Made by a program: the position numbers and the translations under genes. Shown one piece after another: positions 57,309 to 64,000 of a stretch of 64,000 bases of DNA. The DNA lies in contig NZ_JOJM01000019.1 of NCBI RefSeq assembly GCF_000720325.1, forward strand, positions 95,290-159,289. The letters are read 5' to 3'. The notes below the pieces were generated by a model. The model saw nothing but the letters and a program-made list of their open reading frames with translations. It was not told the DNA's origin and did not search any database. Positions within the stretch are counted from its first letter, which is position 1; every line of letters starts with the position of its first letter. The stretch is from Streptomyces sp. NRRL B-1347. GTDB lineage: Bacteria; Actinomycetota; Actinomycetes; Streptomycetales; Streptomycetaceae.

Positions 57309-57686
57309 ATGCGCATCGGAGAACTGTCGGAACGCACCGGCACGTCCCGCAGACTGCTGCGCTACTACGAGGAACAGGGCCTGATCGTCGCCGATCGGAC
57401 CCCCAACGGCTACCGCGACTACGACCCGTTCTACGTAGACCGCGTCCTGCAGATCCGCGGCCTCCTGGAGGCCGGGCTGCCCACCCGCATCATCAAGCAG
57501 ATCCTGCCCTGCCTGAACAAGCCCCGGACCATCCACTTCCCGGACGCGACCCCGGAGATGCTCGCCACCCTGGAGCACGAACGCGACCGCATGACGGAAC
57601 GCGTCGAATGCCTGACCCGCAACCGAGACGCAATCGCGGACTACTTGGCAGCAGTAAGAGAAACCCGAGCAGAACAACCCGCCTGA
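57309..57686 (+). CDS. MerR-family transcriptional regulator
   Basis: The product is 125 residues from ATG 57309. RIGELSERTGTSRRLLRYYEEQGLIV is the MerR winged helix-turn-helix (residues about 2-27). A helical region and a dimerisation coiled coil follow (TLEHERDRMTERVECLTRNRDAIADYL). Only one Cys is in the coiled coil and one before it (ILPCLNK), so it is probably not a metal sensor of the classic type. The gene follows DUF2786 with no gap, so co-expression is likely. Confidence 0.92.
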   Translation: MRIGELSERTGTSRRLLRYYEEQGLIVADRTPNGYRDYDPFYVDRVLQIRGLLEAGLPTRIIKQILPCLNKPRTIHFPDATPEMLATLEHERDRMTERVECLTRNRDAIADYLAAVRETRAEQPA

Positions 57687-57690
57687 CGAC

Positions 57691-57756
57691 CCCCCTCCCT
57701 GTGGGCGCCCGCCCCGCCCCCTCCCTGCGCCCGCCCCGCCCCCTCCCTGTGGGCGG
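57691..57756. repeat. GC-rich direct repeats CCCCCTCCCTG, three copies
   Basis: CCCCCTCCCTG starts at 57691, 57717 and 57739, each followed by GTGGGCG or CGCCCG. The repeats lie immediately after the MerR stop codon. Confidence 0.75.
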
Positions 57757-57766
57757 CTGGTCCGCC

Positions 57767-57829
57767 CAGGGGGCGAGTGGGGCATCCCCTGCTCGAGCGA
57801 AGCCGAGAGCTTGGGGAGGGGCGGGCACA
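57767..57829. repeat. Dispersed hairpin repeat, intergenic copy
   Basis: The element contains CCCCTGCTCGAGCGAAGCC and then GAGAGCTTGGGG, whose ends (CCCC/GGGG, GCTC/GAGC) can pair. An almost identical copy lies at 58956-59016 inside the FUSC gene. I recall this motif as frequent in Streptomyces intergenic regions. Confidence 0.88.
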
Positions 57830-57934
57830 GGGGCGGAGCGCTGCCGCAACCCTCATCCGCTTTGACCCGCACCACAGCGGCCGCGCACCGAGCCACAGCA
57901 CAGAAACCCCCAAACCCCTGCGTACCATCACGGA

Positions 57935-60313
57935 GTGACCTGGTGGCGAGCCCTGAGACAAACGGCCCACACAGGCCTGTCCGTGGAGCGCCGCCGCCTG
58001 GAACCCCTCGTGGCCCTCCGCGGAGCCACCGGCCTGGCCATCGTCATCGGCGCGAGCCTCGCCCTGTTCGGCCCCGCCGTGGCGGCCAGCTCCGCGTTCG
58101 GCGCGTACCAGGCGGCCATCGCCACGTTCCAGCGCAGCTGGCGCCCGCGCCCCGAACTGGCCATCGCCTCCGGCACGAGCCTCGCCGTCTCCACCTTCCT
58201 CGGCTACGCGACGGCCTCCCACCAGCCCCTGTTCCTGGCCCTGCTCGCCCTGTGGACCTGCCTCGCGGGCCTGAGCTGGGCGGCGGGCCCCACGATCGGC
58301 CTCATCGCCACGTCCAACGTCGCGATCATGCTGGTGACGATCACCCTCCCCACCTCGATCGAGGCGGCCGCGGGCCACGCGGCGATGATGGTGGCGGGCG
58401 GCCTGGTCCAGGCGGCCCTGGTGGTCCTCTTCCCGGTGCGCCGCTGGGGCGCGCACCGCGACGCCCTCGCCGACGCGCTGGCCGCCGAGGCCGACTACGC
58501 GCGGCGCCTGCGCCACGACCCGGTGGCGCCCTTCGACCCGGTCCCGCTGATGGCGGCCCGCGACGCGGCGACGATCACCCCGCGCCAGGCCCGCACCCGG
58601 CCCGCCGAACTCCACGGCGCCCGCGGCCTCGCCGAACGCATCCGCCCGGTGCTCGCATCGCTTGCCGACCCGGCGATGGGCGTCCCCGAAGAGGGCCCCG
58701 AACGCGCCCGCGCCCGTGAACTCCTCGCCGCGGCGGCCGACATCCTCGACGCCGCGGCCCGGGCCATCCGCCACGGCACCCCCGTCCACCTCCCGCCCCC
58801 GGCCGTGGCCGCCTTCCAGACCCCCGACACCGGCGCCATCCTCCAGGGCCCGCCCCACAGAGCGGCGACCCGCCTGGGAGCCCTGCTGAAGGACGTGGTG
58901 GAAGTAGCGGGCGGCCGCGCGGCAGCTTCCGTTTCCGCTGTGGGCAATCGTCCCGCAGGGCGAGTGGGGCATCCCCTGCTCGAGCGAAGCCGAGAGCTTG
59001 GGGAAGGGCGGGCACAGCCCGAGGTGCCGAGCAACCGTGCCACCAAGGCACCGGACAAGAACCTCCTCCGCCCCGGCCTGGCAGCCCTCGTCCCCGCCGC
59101 CGCCAAGGCCATGCGCACAGAGCTCCACAAGCGCGACTCCCCCGTCACCCGCCACGCCCTCCGCGTCACCACGGTCACCACCGCGAGCTACGCCCTGGGC
59201 ACCTACCTCCCCCTCGGTCACGCCTACTGGGCCCCCATGGCCTCGGTCATGGTGATGCGCCCGGACTTCTCCCAGACGTACTCCCGCGCGGTCGCCCGCT
59301 TCGCGGGCACCCTCGTGGGCGTGGCCCTGGCCACGGGCCTGGTCCAGCTCACCCACCCCGGCACCTGCCTCTCCGCGGCCCTCGCCGTCGCGTCGGCCGG
59401 ATTCATGTACCTGCTGATGCGCACGGGCCAGTTCGCCGCCCAGGCCTGCGTCGCCGCGTACGTCGTGTTCCTGCTCGGCATGGGCGGCGAGGAGTGGACG
59501 CAGACGGTCCCGGAGCGCGTCTTCCTGACGCTGCTCGGCGGCGCCCTCGCGATGCTCGCGTACGCCTTCTACCCGGCCTGGGAGACCCCGCGGCTTCGCA
59601 CCCGCCTCGCGGACTGGCTGGCGGCGGACGGCCGGTACGCCGCCGCCGTCGTCGGCCACTACGCCGAACCGGCGGGCAAGTCCTGCCCGGACGTCCGCGA
59701 GGCGCTGCTCGCCGCCCGCGACGCCCGCGTCGCCTGGCAGGAGGCGGCCGAGCGCGCCCAGCGGGAACCCGTGCGCCACCGAGGCCTGTCCCGCGCCGCC
59801 GCGCAGGACGCCGAGCACGCCCTGGTGCAGATCGGCCGCGTCGCCATGCTGATGGAGGCGCACCTCCCGGAGCGCGGCGCGCCCCCGGTCCCGGCCGCGG
59901 CCCGCTTCGCCCAGGCCCTGCGCACCGCGACGGCGCAGGGCGCGAAGGCCGTGCGCGAACGCCGCGTACCCGCCTGGGACCCGGTGCGCGAGGCCCTGGC
60001 CGCCTGGGACGGCGAGGGCGTCCCCGACCGCGTCGTCCGCCGGGGCACGAAGCTGTTGCTCCAGGCCCTCGACGAACTCTCCGACGCCCTGGCCACCACG
60101 CCCCCGCCGATGCTGGTGGACGGCACCGACAGCGGCGTACGCACGACCCAGCGGGAGCCCGTCGAACCCGGAGAGCCCGGAGAGCCCGGAGAACCCGGAA
60201 AGCCGAACGGGCCGCAGGACCCGAAAGCCCCACGACCCGAAAACGCCGAAGACACCAAAGACACCAAAGACGCCAAAGGCGCTGAAAACGGCAAAGACGG
60301 CAGCAGCCGCTAG
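57935..60313 (+). CDS. FUSC-family membrane transporter with inserted repeat peptide
   Basis: The product is 792 residues from GTG 57935. There are two sets of about five or six membrane segments (residues 28-170 and 400-545), each with the FUSC pattern, such as YWAPMASVMVMRPDFSQTYSRAVAR in the second half. Cytoplasmic helical domains follow each set. The family is related to aromatic-acid exporters such as AaeB and YccS. Residues of the linker around 340-360 (RPAGRVGHPLLERSRELGEG) are encoded by a dispersed repeat element. The tail has GEPGEPGEPG and DTKDTKDAK repeats. The substrate is unknown. Confidence 0.85.
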   Translation: MTWWRALRQTAHTGLSVERRRLEPLVALRGATGLAIVIGASLALFGPAVAASSAFGAYQAAIATFQRSWRPRPELAIASGTSLAVSTFLGYATASHQPLFLALLALWTCLAGLSWAAGPTIGLIATSNVAIMLVTITLPTSIEAAAGHAAMMVAGGLVQAALVVLFPVRRWGAHRDALADALAAEADYARRLRHDPVAPFDPVPLMAARDAATITPRQARTRPAELHGARGLAERIRPVLASLADPAMGVPEEGPERARARELLAAAADILDAAARAIRHGTPVHLPPPAVAAFQTPDTGAILQGPPHRAATRLGALLKDVVEVAGGRAAASVSAVGNRPAGRVGHPLLERSRELGEGRAQPEVPSNRATKAPDKNLLRPGLAALVPAAAKAMRTELHKRDSPVTRHALRVTTVTTASYALGTYLPLGHAYWAPMASVMVMRPDFSQTYSRAVARFAGTLVGVALATGLVQLTHPGTCLSAALAVASAGFMYLLMRTGQFAAQACVAAYVVFLLGMGGEEWTQTVPERVFLTLLGGALAMLAYAFYPAWETPRLRTRLADWLAADGRYAAAVVGHYAEPAGKSCPDVREALLAARDARVAWQEAAERAQREPVRHRGLSRAAAQDAEHALVQIGRVAMLMEAHLPERGAPPVPAAARFAQALRTATAQGAKAVRERRVPAWDPVREALAAWDGEGVPDRVVRRGTKLLLQALDELSDALATTPPPMLVDGTDSGVRTTQREPVEPGEPGEPGEPGKPNGPQDPKAPRPENAEDTKDTKDAKGAENGKDGSSR
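58956..59016. repeat. Dispersed hairpin repeat, copy inside the FUSC gene
   Basis: It is nearly identical to 57767-57829. Its left flank, GTGGGCAATCGTCCCG, also resembles other intergenic repeat pieces (compare GGGCCATCGTCCCGCAGGGC near 53726). It is read in frame as part of the linker between the two FUSC halves. Confidence 0.88.
60164..60199. repeat. 9-bp tandem array GA(G/A)CCCGGA, four copies
   Basis: Four 9-bp units encode Glu-Pro-Gly repeats in the FUSC tail. A second set of 9-bp GACACCAAA-type units follows at about 60250-60275. Confidence 0.9.
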
Positions 60314-60339
60314 CCGTTCACCCGCTCACCCCGCTCGCG

Positions 60340-60843
60340 TCAGCCCTGCGGAAGACCGGCCGTCGGCAGCCCTTCGGGCAGCTTCCCGCCCTCGGCCTTC
60401 ACGAACTCGTCCTTGCCGTGGCCCTCCCAGAGGACCTTCAGGGTCGTACTGCTCACGGACTCGACACGGCCCTCGGAGCGTTCCGTACCGCCGTCGCTGC
60501 ACTTCAGCTTGATCGTCCGCTGGCCCCGCTCGTTCCCCGCGGTGCCGTCGCACACCTGCCCGGTGCCGATCAGTGAGGCCCGGCCGCCGCTGATGACGAG
60601 CCCGACCGGCTTGCCACCGGACTGGGAGACCCAACTGCCCTCCAGGCTGCCGCCCTTGGTGCCGGAGTCCCCGGTTCCGCCGGAGTCGGCCGCTCCGGAC
60701 GAGCCGCCGGAAGCGGCCCCCTTGTCCTTGCGGCCCTTGCCGCCGCCGTCGTCGCTGTCGCTGCTGCACCCCGTCAGGACGAGCGCGGCGGCGAGCCCCG
60801 CCACCGTCGCACCGACCGCCGCTCCGCGGACGCGCCTACGCAC
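60340..60843 (-). CDS. Putative lipoprotein, unknown function
   Basis: The product is 167 residues from GTG 60843. AALVLTGCSSDSDDGG gives a lipobox (LTGC) with Cys26. A Gly/Ser/Asp/Lys linker follows and then a small beta-rich domain with a Cys pair (GQVCDGT, IKLKCSDG). It is a surface-anchored protein of unknown role. It is convergent with the FUSC gene, 26 bp between stops. Confidence 0.78.
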   Translation of the reverse strand: MRRRVRGAAVGATVAGLAAALVLTGCSSDSDDGGGKGRKDKGAASGGSSGAADSGGTGDSGTKGGSLEGSWVSQSGGKPVGLVISGGRASLIGTGQVCDGTAGNERGQRTIKLKCSDGGTERSEGRVESVSSTTLKVLWEGHGKDEFVKAEGGKLPEGLPTAGLPQG

Positions 60844-60912
60844 CGAAGTCCCCCAAGTCAGATACGGATCGAGCCCTGTTCCCTGCCGGTCGGCCGGGAA
60901 GCGCGCGCCAAG

Positions 60913-61218
60913 CTACCAGGAGGACTTGCGCACGCCGGGCAGGAATCCGGCGTGCGCCTGCTCCCGCAGCCGCACCCGGGAGAGCCCGAACGTCCGCAGG
61001 TATCCGCGGGGGCGCCCGTCCACGCTGTCGCGGTTGCGCACGCGCGTGGCGCTGGCGTCGCGCGGCTGGCGCGCCAATTCCCGCCGGGCCGCGAGCCGTT
61101 CGGCGTCCGGCGTGGACGGGCGGCGGATGATCTCCTTCAGCTCGGCCCGCCGCTCGGCGTACCGGGCGACGACCTCGCGCCGCTTCTCGTTCCTCGCGAC
61201 CTTGCTCTTCTTGGCCAT
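60913..61218 (-). CDS. rpsN: 30S ribosomal protein S14, cysteine-free paralogue
   Basis: The 101-residue product, [16 protein letters not shown] to [15 protein letters not shown], is the long S14 form without the CxxC zinc motif of the short housekeeping form. Such zinc-free versions replace zinc-containing subunits when zinc is scarce. Its start codon overlaps the stop codon of rpmB by one base (TGATG on the minus strand), so the two are coupled. Confidence 0.95.
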   Translation of the reverse strand: MAKKSKVARNEKRREVVARYAERRAELKEIIRRPSTPDAERLAARRELARQPRDASATRVRNRDSVDGRPRGYLRTFGLSRVRLREQAHAGFLPGVRKSSW

Positions 61219-61454
61219 CAGACCTTCACCCCGCGCGCACGGATCCTGGCGACGGCGGCCTCGACGCCGATCACGTCGACGGTCTTGATGCCCCTGGCGC
61301 TCAGCCGCAGGCGCACGTACCGGCGCTCGCTCTGAAGCCAGTAGCGCTTGCTCTGGACGTTCGGGTCGAAGCGGCGCGACGTGCGCCGGTGGGAGTGGGA
61401 GACGTTCTTGCCGAAGCCGGGCTTCGCGCCGGTCAGCTGGCAGTGGGCGGACAA
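61218..61454 (-). CDS. rpmB: 50S ribosomal protein L28, zinc-ribbon-free paralogue
   Basis: The product is 78 residues from TTG 61454, with GAGAGG about 10 nt upstream. [20 protein letters not shown] and [11 protein letters not shown] are L28 signatures. Only one Cys remains, so the four-Cys zinc site is lost. GTC-ACC-TTG upstream offers no better start. It is first of the leftward pair with rpsN, divergent from rpmG across a 72-bp gap with the probable Zur site. Confidence 0.92.
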   Translation of the reverse strand: MSAHCQLTGAKPGFGKNVSHSHRRTSRRFDPNVQSKRYWLQSERRYVRLRLSARGIKTVDVIGVEAAVARIRARGVKV

Positions 61455-61492
61455 GGTGACGCACCTCTCGGTCGGTCTCGCTCCCGTCCATT

Positions 61493-61513
61493 TGGAAACG
61501 GGATTCATTTTCA
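61493..61513. promoter_or_regulatory. Probable Zur box in the rpmB/rpmG divergent promoter
   Basis: TGGAAA and TTTTCA form the ends of an imperfect 21-bp palindrome directly before TATACT (61514-61519). Read on the other strand it starts TGAAAATGA, matching the left half of the actinobacterial Zur consensus TGAAAATGATTTTCA; the right half is degenerate. It sits where a repressor would block both divergent promoters. Confidence 0.65.
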
Positions 61514-61526
61514 TATACTAGCCGTC

Positions 61527-61691
61527 ATGGCTCGCAACGAACTCCGCCCGGTCATCAAGCTCCGGTCCACCGCCGGCACTGGCTACACCTACGTGACCCG
61601 CAAGAACCGCCGTAACGACCCCGACCGCCTGACCCTGCGCAAGTACGACCCGGTGGCAGGCCGCCACGTCGACTTCCGAGAGGAGCGCTGA
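61527..61691 (+). CDS. rpmG: 50S ribosomal protein L33, cysteine-free paralogue
   Basis: The 54-residue product, [19 protein letters not shown] to RKYDP, is L33 without any Cys. TATACT ends 7 nt before the ATG with no ribosome site between, so the mRNA is probably leaderless. It is the first gene of the rightward zinc-independent operon: rpmG, rpmE, COG0523 gene, rpsR. Confidence 0.95.
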   Translation: MARNELRPVIKLRSTAGTGYTYVTRKNRRNDPDRLTLRKYDPVAGRHVDFREER

Positions 61692-61696
61692 TCCCC

Positions 61697-61978
61697 GTGC
61701 GTCCCGACATCCACCCGCCGTACGGCCCCGTCGTCTTCCGCGACAAGGCCGCGGGCTTCGCCTTCCTCACCCGCTCGACGGCGACCAGCGACAAGACGGT
61801 CACCTGGGAGGACGGCCACACGTACCCCGTCATCGACGTCGAGATCTCCTCCGCGAGCCACCCCTTCTACACGGGCCAGCAACGCGTCCTCGACACGGCG
61901 GGCCGAGTGGAACGCTTCGAGCGGCGCTACGGGGACGCGACCCGGCCGCCCCGCCCCGCCGAAGGCAAGGCCCGCTGA
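61697..61978 (+). CDS. rpmE: 50S ribosomal protein L31 type B, cysteine-free
   Basis: The product is 93 residues from GTG 61697, five bases after rpm[18 protein letters not shown] and [20 protein letters not shown] are L31 type B features, without the CxxC pair of type A. It is the zinc-independent alternative subunit. The last base is shared with the ATG of the COG0523 gene. Confidence 0.95.
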   Translation: MRPDIHPPYGPVVFRDKAAGFAFLTRSTATSDKTVTWEDGHTYPVIDVEISSASHPFYTGQQRVLDTAGRVERFERRYGDATRPPRPAEGKAR

Positions 61979-63120
61979 TGGGCGGCCCCATGGCGGTGGC
62001 CGTCGTGGCCGGGCTGCACTCGGAGGCCCGGGCCGCGGCCGTGGCGCGGCTCCTGGCCACCGTCCCCGACAGCGTCGCCCTGCACCACGACCTCTCCACC
62101 GCCACGACCGGCCGGGTCGTACGGACCGTGCGCGACGCCACCGGCCTCCTCTCCACCGGCGAGGCCCCCCTCGTCAACGACTGCGCCTGCTGCGCCCTCC
62201 GCGAGGACCTCGTGCCGGAGCTGGAGCGCCTCGCCGCGGGCGGCCTGACCCGGCTCGCGGTCGTCGAACTGTGGGACTCCGTGGAGCCGAAGGCGATGGC
62301 CGAGGTCATCGCCGGGTACGGCTCGCGGGCGCTGCGCCTGAGCGGCGTCATGACGGCCGTCGACCCGGGCCTGCTCCTGCCCTGCCTCGCCAACGGCGAC
62401 GACCTCGTCGAAGCGGGGCTCGCCGCGGCCCCCGGCGACCAGCGCACGGTCGCCGACACCTGGGCGCGCCAGCTGGAGTACCCGCCGGTGCTCGCCGTCC
62501 TGGACACCGCGGCCGCCGACGCCGAGGACCGCGCGCTCCTCGCCCAGCTCCACCCGACGGCCCGCCAGGTCCCGATCGGCCACGGCGACCTGGCGGGCGC
62601 CGCGCTCGCGGGCTTCGACGTGGAGGCCGCGGCCGCCGCACAGCACCCGGCGTGCGCGCTGCTGCCCGCCGAGGCCGACGACAGCGGCGTCACCACGTTC
62701 GTGTGGCACCGCGACCGGCCCTTCCACCCCGAGCGCCTGTACGCGGCCCTGGAGGACCTCACCTGCGCCGCCGCCCGCAGCCGGGGTCGGTTCTGGCTCG
62801 CGGACCGGCCGGACACGCTGCTCGCCTGGGACGCGGCGGGCGGCGCGCTGTGCGTCGAGAACGCGGGGCCGTGGCTGGCGTCCCTGCCGGACGCCGCCTG
62901 GGAGCTGGTCCCGCCGGTGCGCCGCGCGGCCGCCGCGCTCGACTGGCACCCGGAGCACGGCGACTGCTGCCAGCACCTCGTGTTCACCTCGCCGGGCCTC
63001 GACCGCGACGCGCTCGCCCAGGTCCTGGAGTCCTGCCTGCTCACGGACGACGAGTACGCCGCCGGGCGCACCGCCTGGAAGGACCTGCCGCCCGCCTTCG
63101 ACACCCTCCTGGAGGTCTGA
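61978..63120 (+). CDS. COG0523/CobW-like protein without a recognisable P-loop
   Basis: The product is 380 residues from ATG 61978. [16 protein letters not shown] holds the CxCC metal motif that defines COG0523 zinc-chaperone GTPases, and [16 protein letters not shown] fits the switch region. The C-terminal CobW_C domain has [14 protein letters not shown] and [11 protein letters not shown]. At the N-terminus, where GxxGxGKT is expected, the sequence is [17 protein letters not shown], so GTP binding by the usual loop is impossible. It lies within the zinc-limitation operon and probably helps to allocate scarce zinc. Confidence 0.85.
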   Translation: MGGPMAVAVVAGLHSEARAAAVARLLATVPDSVALHHDLSTATTGRVVRTVRDATGLLSTGEAPLVNDCACCALREDLVPELERLAAGGLTRLAVVELWDSVEPKAMAEVIAGYGSRALRLSGVMTAVDPGLLLPCLANGDDLVEAGLAAAPGDQRTVADTWARQLEYPPVLAVLDTAAADAEDRALLAQLHPTARQVPIGHGDLAGAALAGFDVEAAAAAQHPACALLPAEADDSGVTTFVWHRDRPFHPERLYAALEDLTCAAARSRGRFWLADRPDTLLAWDAAGGALCVENAGPWLASLPDAAWELVPPVRRAAAALDWHPEHGDCCQHLVFTSPGLDRDALAQVLESCLLTDDEYAAGRTAWKDLPPAFDTLLEV

Positions 63121-63124
63121 CCCC

Positions 63125-63361
63125 GTGTCCCCCCGCCGCCCCGACCGCATCCCTACGAAGCCCCGCCCCAACCCGCTGGACCGGGAGGGCATCACGTACA
63201 TCGACTACAAGGACACCGAACTCCTGCGGAGGTTCCTCTCCGACCGCGGCAAGATCCGCTCCCGCCGCATCACCCGCGTCACGTCCCAGCAGCAGCGCCA
63301 ACTGTCCCGGGCCATCAAGAACGCCCGGGAAATGGCACTGCTCCCGTACGCGTCGCGCTAG
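63125..63361 (+). CDS. rpsR: 30S ribosomal protein S18 paralogue
   Basis: The product is 78 residues from GTG 63125, four bases after the COG0523 gene. [21 protein letters not shown] and the [10 protein letters not shown] element identify S18. Four C-type residues seen in some S18 zinc forms are absent. It is the last gene of the operon. Confidence 0.94.
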   Translation: MSPRRPDRIPTKPRPNPLDREGITYIDYKDTELLRRFLSDRGKIRSRRITRVTSQQQRQLSRAIKNAREMALLPYASR

Positions 63362-63613
63362 CGGCCCTCCGTCTCCGCCCGGGGCCACCGGGCCGCCGGG
63401 CCGTCGAGCTACCGGGCCGCCGGGGCGCCCGTGGTCGCGAGGGCGCCCCGGCGGTCACGAGGGGGCGCACGTGCAGCCCACACGCTTCGGTCCGGCCAGG
63501 GCCACGGCCCCGCGGGGAACCCCCCGGCGGATCATGCTCGTCCCCCCGGACGGCCCTTCCTGCCACCGGGCAGGACCCGCGGGCCCCGAAGCCAAGGAGA
63601 GGCGGCGCCCACC
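63362..63613. other. Intergenic region after rpsR
   Basis: The gap holds two copies of ACCGGGCCGCCGGG (63388-63401 and 63411-63424) and a strong 14-bp hairpin at 63417-63454. The rest precedes the ArsR gene. AAGGAG lies about 20 bp before its ATG, and nothing else is apparent. Confidence 0.5.
63417..63454 (+). terminator. Terminator hairpin of the zinc-independent ribosomal operon
   Basis: CCGCCGGGGCGCCC (63417-63430) pairs exactly with GGGCGCCCCGGCGG (63441-63454) around a 10-nt loop. Confidence 0.85.
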
Positions 63614-63949
63614 ATGGTCAGCACCGGCGAACACGAGGACCGGCTGTTCGCCGCGCTGGCCAACGGCACGCGCCGCGAGGTCCTGCGCCTGCTGCGCGAG
63701 GGCGGACCGCAGCCCGTACAGGCGCTCGCCGTGCACTTCGACATGCGCAGGCCCAGCCTCTCGGAGCACCTGAGGGTGCTGCGGGAGGCCGGTCTCGTCT
63801 CCGGGGAGCGGGCGGGCCGCCAGCGCATCTACCGGCTCGAAGCGTTTCGGCTCGCCGAGGTGCGGGACTGGCTCGGCCCGTACGAGCGGCTCTGGCCCGA
63901 ACGCACGTGTCGACGCACGTGCGAGCGCACGAGCGAGGGTCCGGAGTAA
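63614..63949 (+). CDS. ArsR-type winged-helix regulator
   Basis: The product is 111 residues from ATG 63614. FAALANGTRREVLRLLREGG and then VHFDMRRPSLSEHLRVLREAGLV form the winged helix-turn-helix of small ArsR proteins lacking metal-binding Cys in the recognition helix. Two Cys occur only in the tail (ERTCRRTCERT). Proteins of this sub-type often control an adjacent START-domain (AHSA1) gene, which would lie beyond the window. Confidence 0.88.
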   Translation: MVSTGEHEDRLFAALANGTRREVLRLLREGGPQPVQALAVHFDMRRPSLSEHLRVLREAGLVSGERAGRQRIYRLEAFRLAEVRDWLGPYERLWPERTCRRTCERTSEGPE

Positions 63950-64000
63950 CCCGCACCGCCCCCGGACCGTCCCCCGGGCCGCCCCCCCCTGGACCCCGCC

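Overview
The window is a stretch of a Streptomyces chromosome. GC is very high with strong third-position bias. Many starts are GTG or TTG, and three genes carry the rare TTA leucine codon. The gene order (ssd and Tad genes, a helicase, bldG and its partner, a proton pyrophosphatase, topA, a transporter-thymidylate kinase fusion, holB) matches, as I remember it, the SCO3540-SCO3560 core region of S. coelicolor. No phage, integron, CRISPR array or insertion sequence was seen.

Layout. 1-4.5 kb: a truncated SulP transporter, a deacetylase-like lipoprotein, a CooC/MinD-type ATPase and a Fic-like protein. 4.5-5.0 kb: an unexplained AT-richer gap between convergent genes, where a small RNA is possible. 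4.9-11.7 kb: a HAD phosphatase, then a compact Tad-type pilus/secretion operon (ssd, tadA, tadB, tadC, a Flp-like pilin and two TadE-like genes). 11.7-15.1 kb: a convergent DEAH helicase and the bldG operon. 15.8-22.8 kb: H+-pyrophosphatase, a lipoprotein, a methyltransferase/TetR divergon with twin operators, a second methyltransferase and a small membrane protein. 23.2-33.0 kb: topA, the tmk fusion, holB, a secreted lipoprotein peptidase and tRNA-Thr(CGT). 33.2-37.7 kb: an acyl-CoA ligase, a TetR regulator with its probable target, and a ricin-B-lectin protein. 37.9-51.0 kb: a regulatory district with two two-component systems, two giant BTAD-type regulators and a dehalogenase-like hydrolase. 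51.0-60.8 kb: a compact family-A DNA polymerase, a nitrilase-family amidase, an orphan FtsX-like permease, a DUF2786 protein with MerR, an FUSC transporter and a lipoprotein. 60.9-63.4 kb: a zinc-saving set of cysteine-free ribosomal protein paralogues (S14, L28, L33, L31, S18) with a COG0523 protein and a probable Zur site. The window ends in an ArsR-type regulator.

The most unusual signal is at repeat scale. At least eight short tandem arrays, with different units of 7 to 27 bp, lie at or just past gene 3' ends. In several of them the unit contains the stop codon itself: the last codons of topA, of the acyl-CoA ligase and of the bldG partner have been copied downstream 2 to 5 times. More arrays sit inside coding sequence (pilin, sensor kinase, FUSC). 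Other signals: a TadE-like gene that has lost its stop codon and stays open for 2 kb antisense to the helicase; TTA codons within the first six codons of three genes; exact palindromes over start codons and promoters; many leaderless-looking starts; and a COG0523 protein with no P-loop.

All calls come from reading the sequence and from family knowledge. No database search was run.
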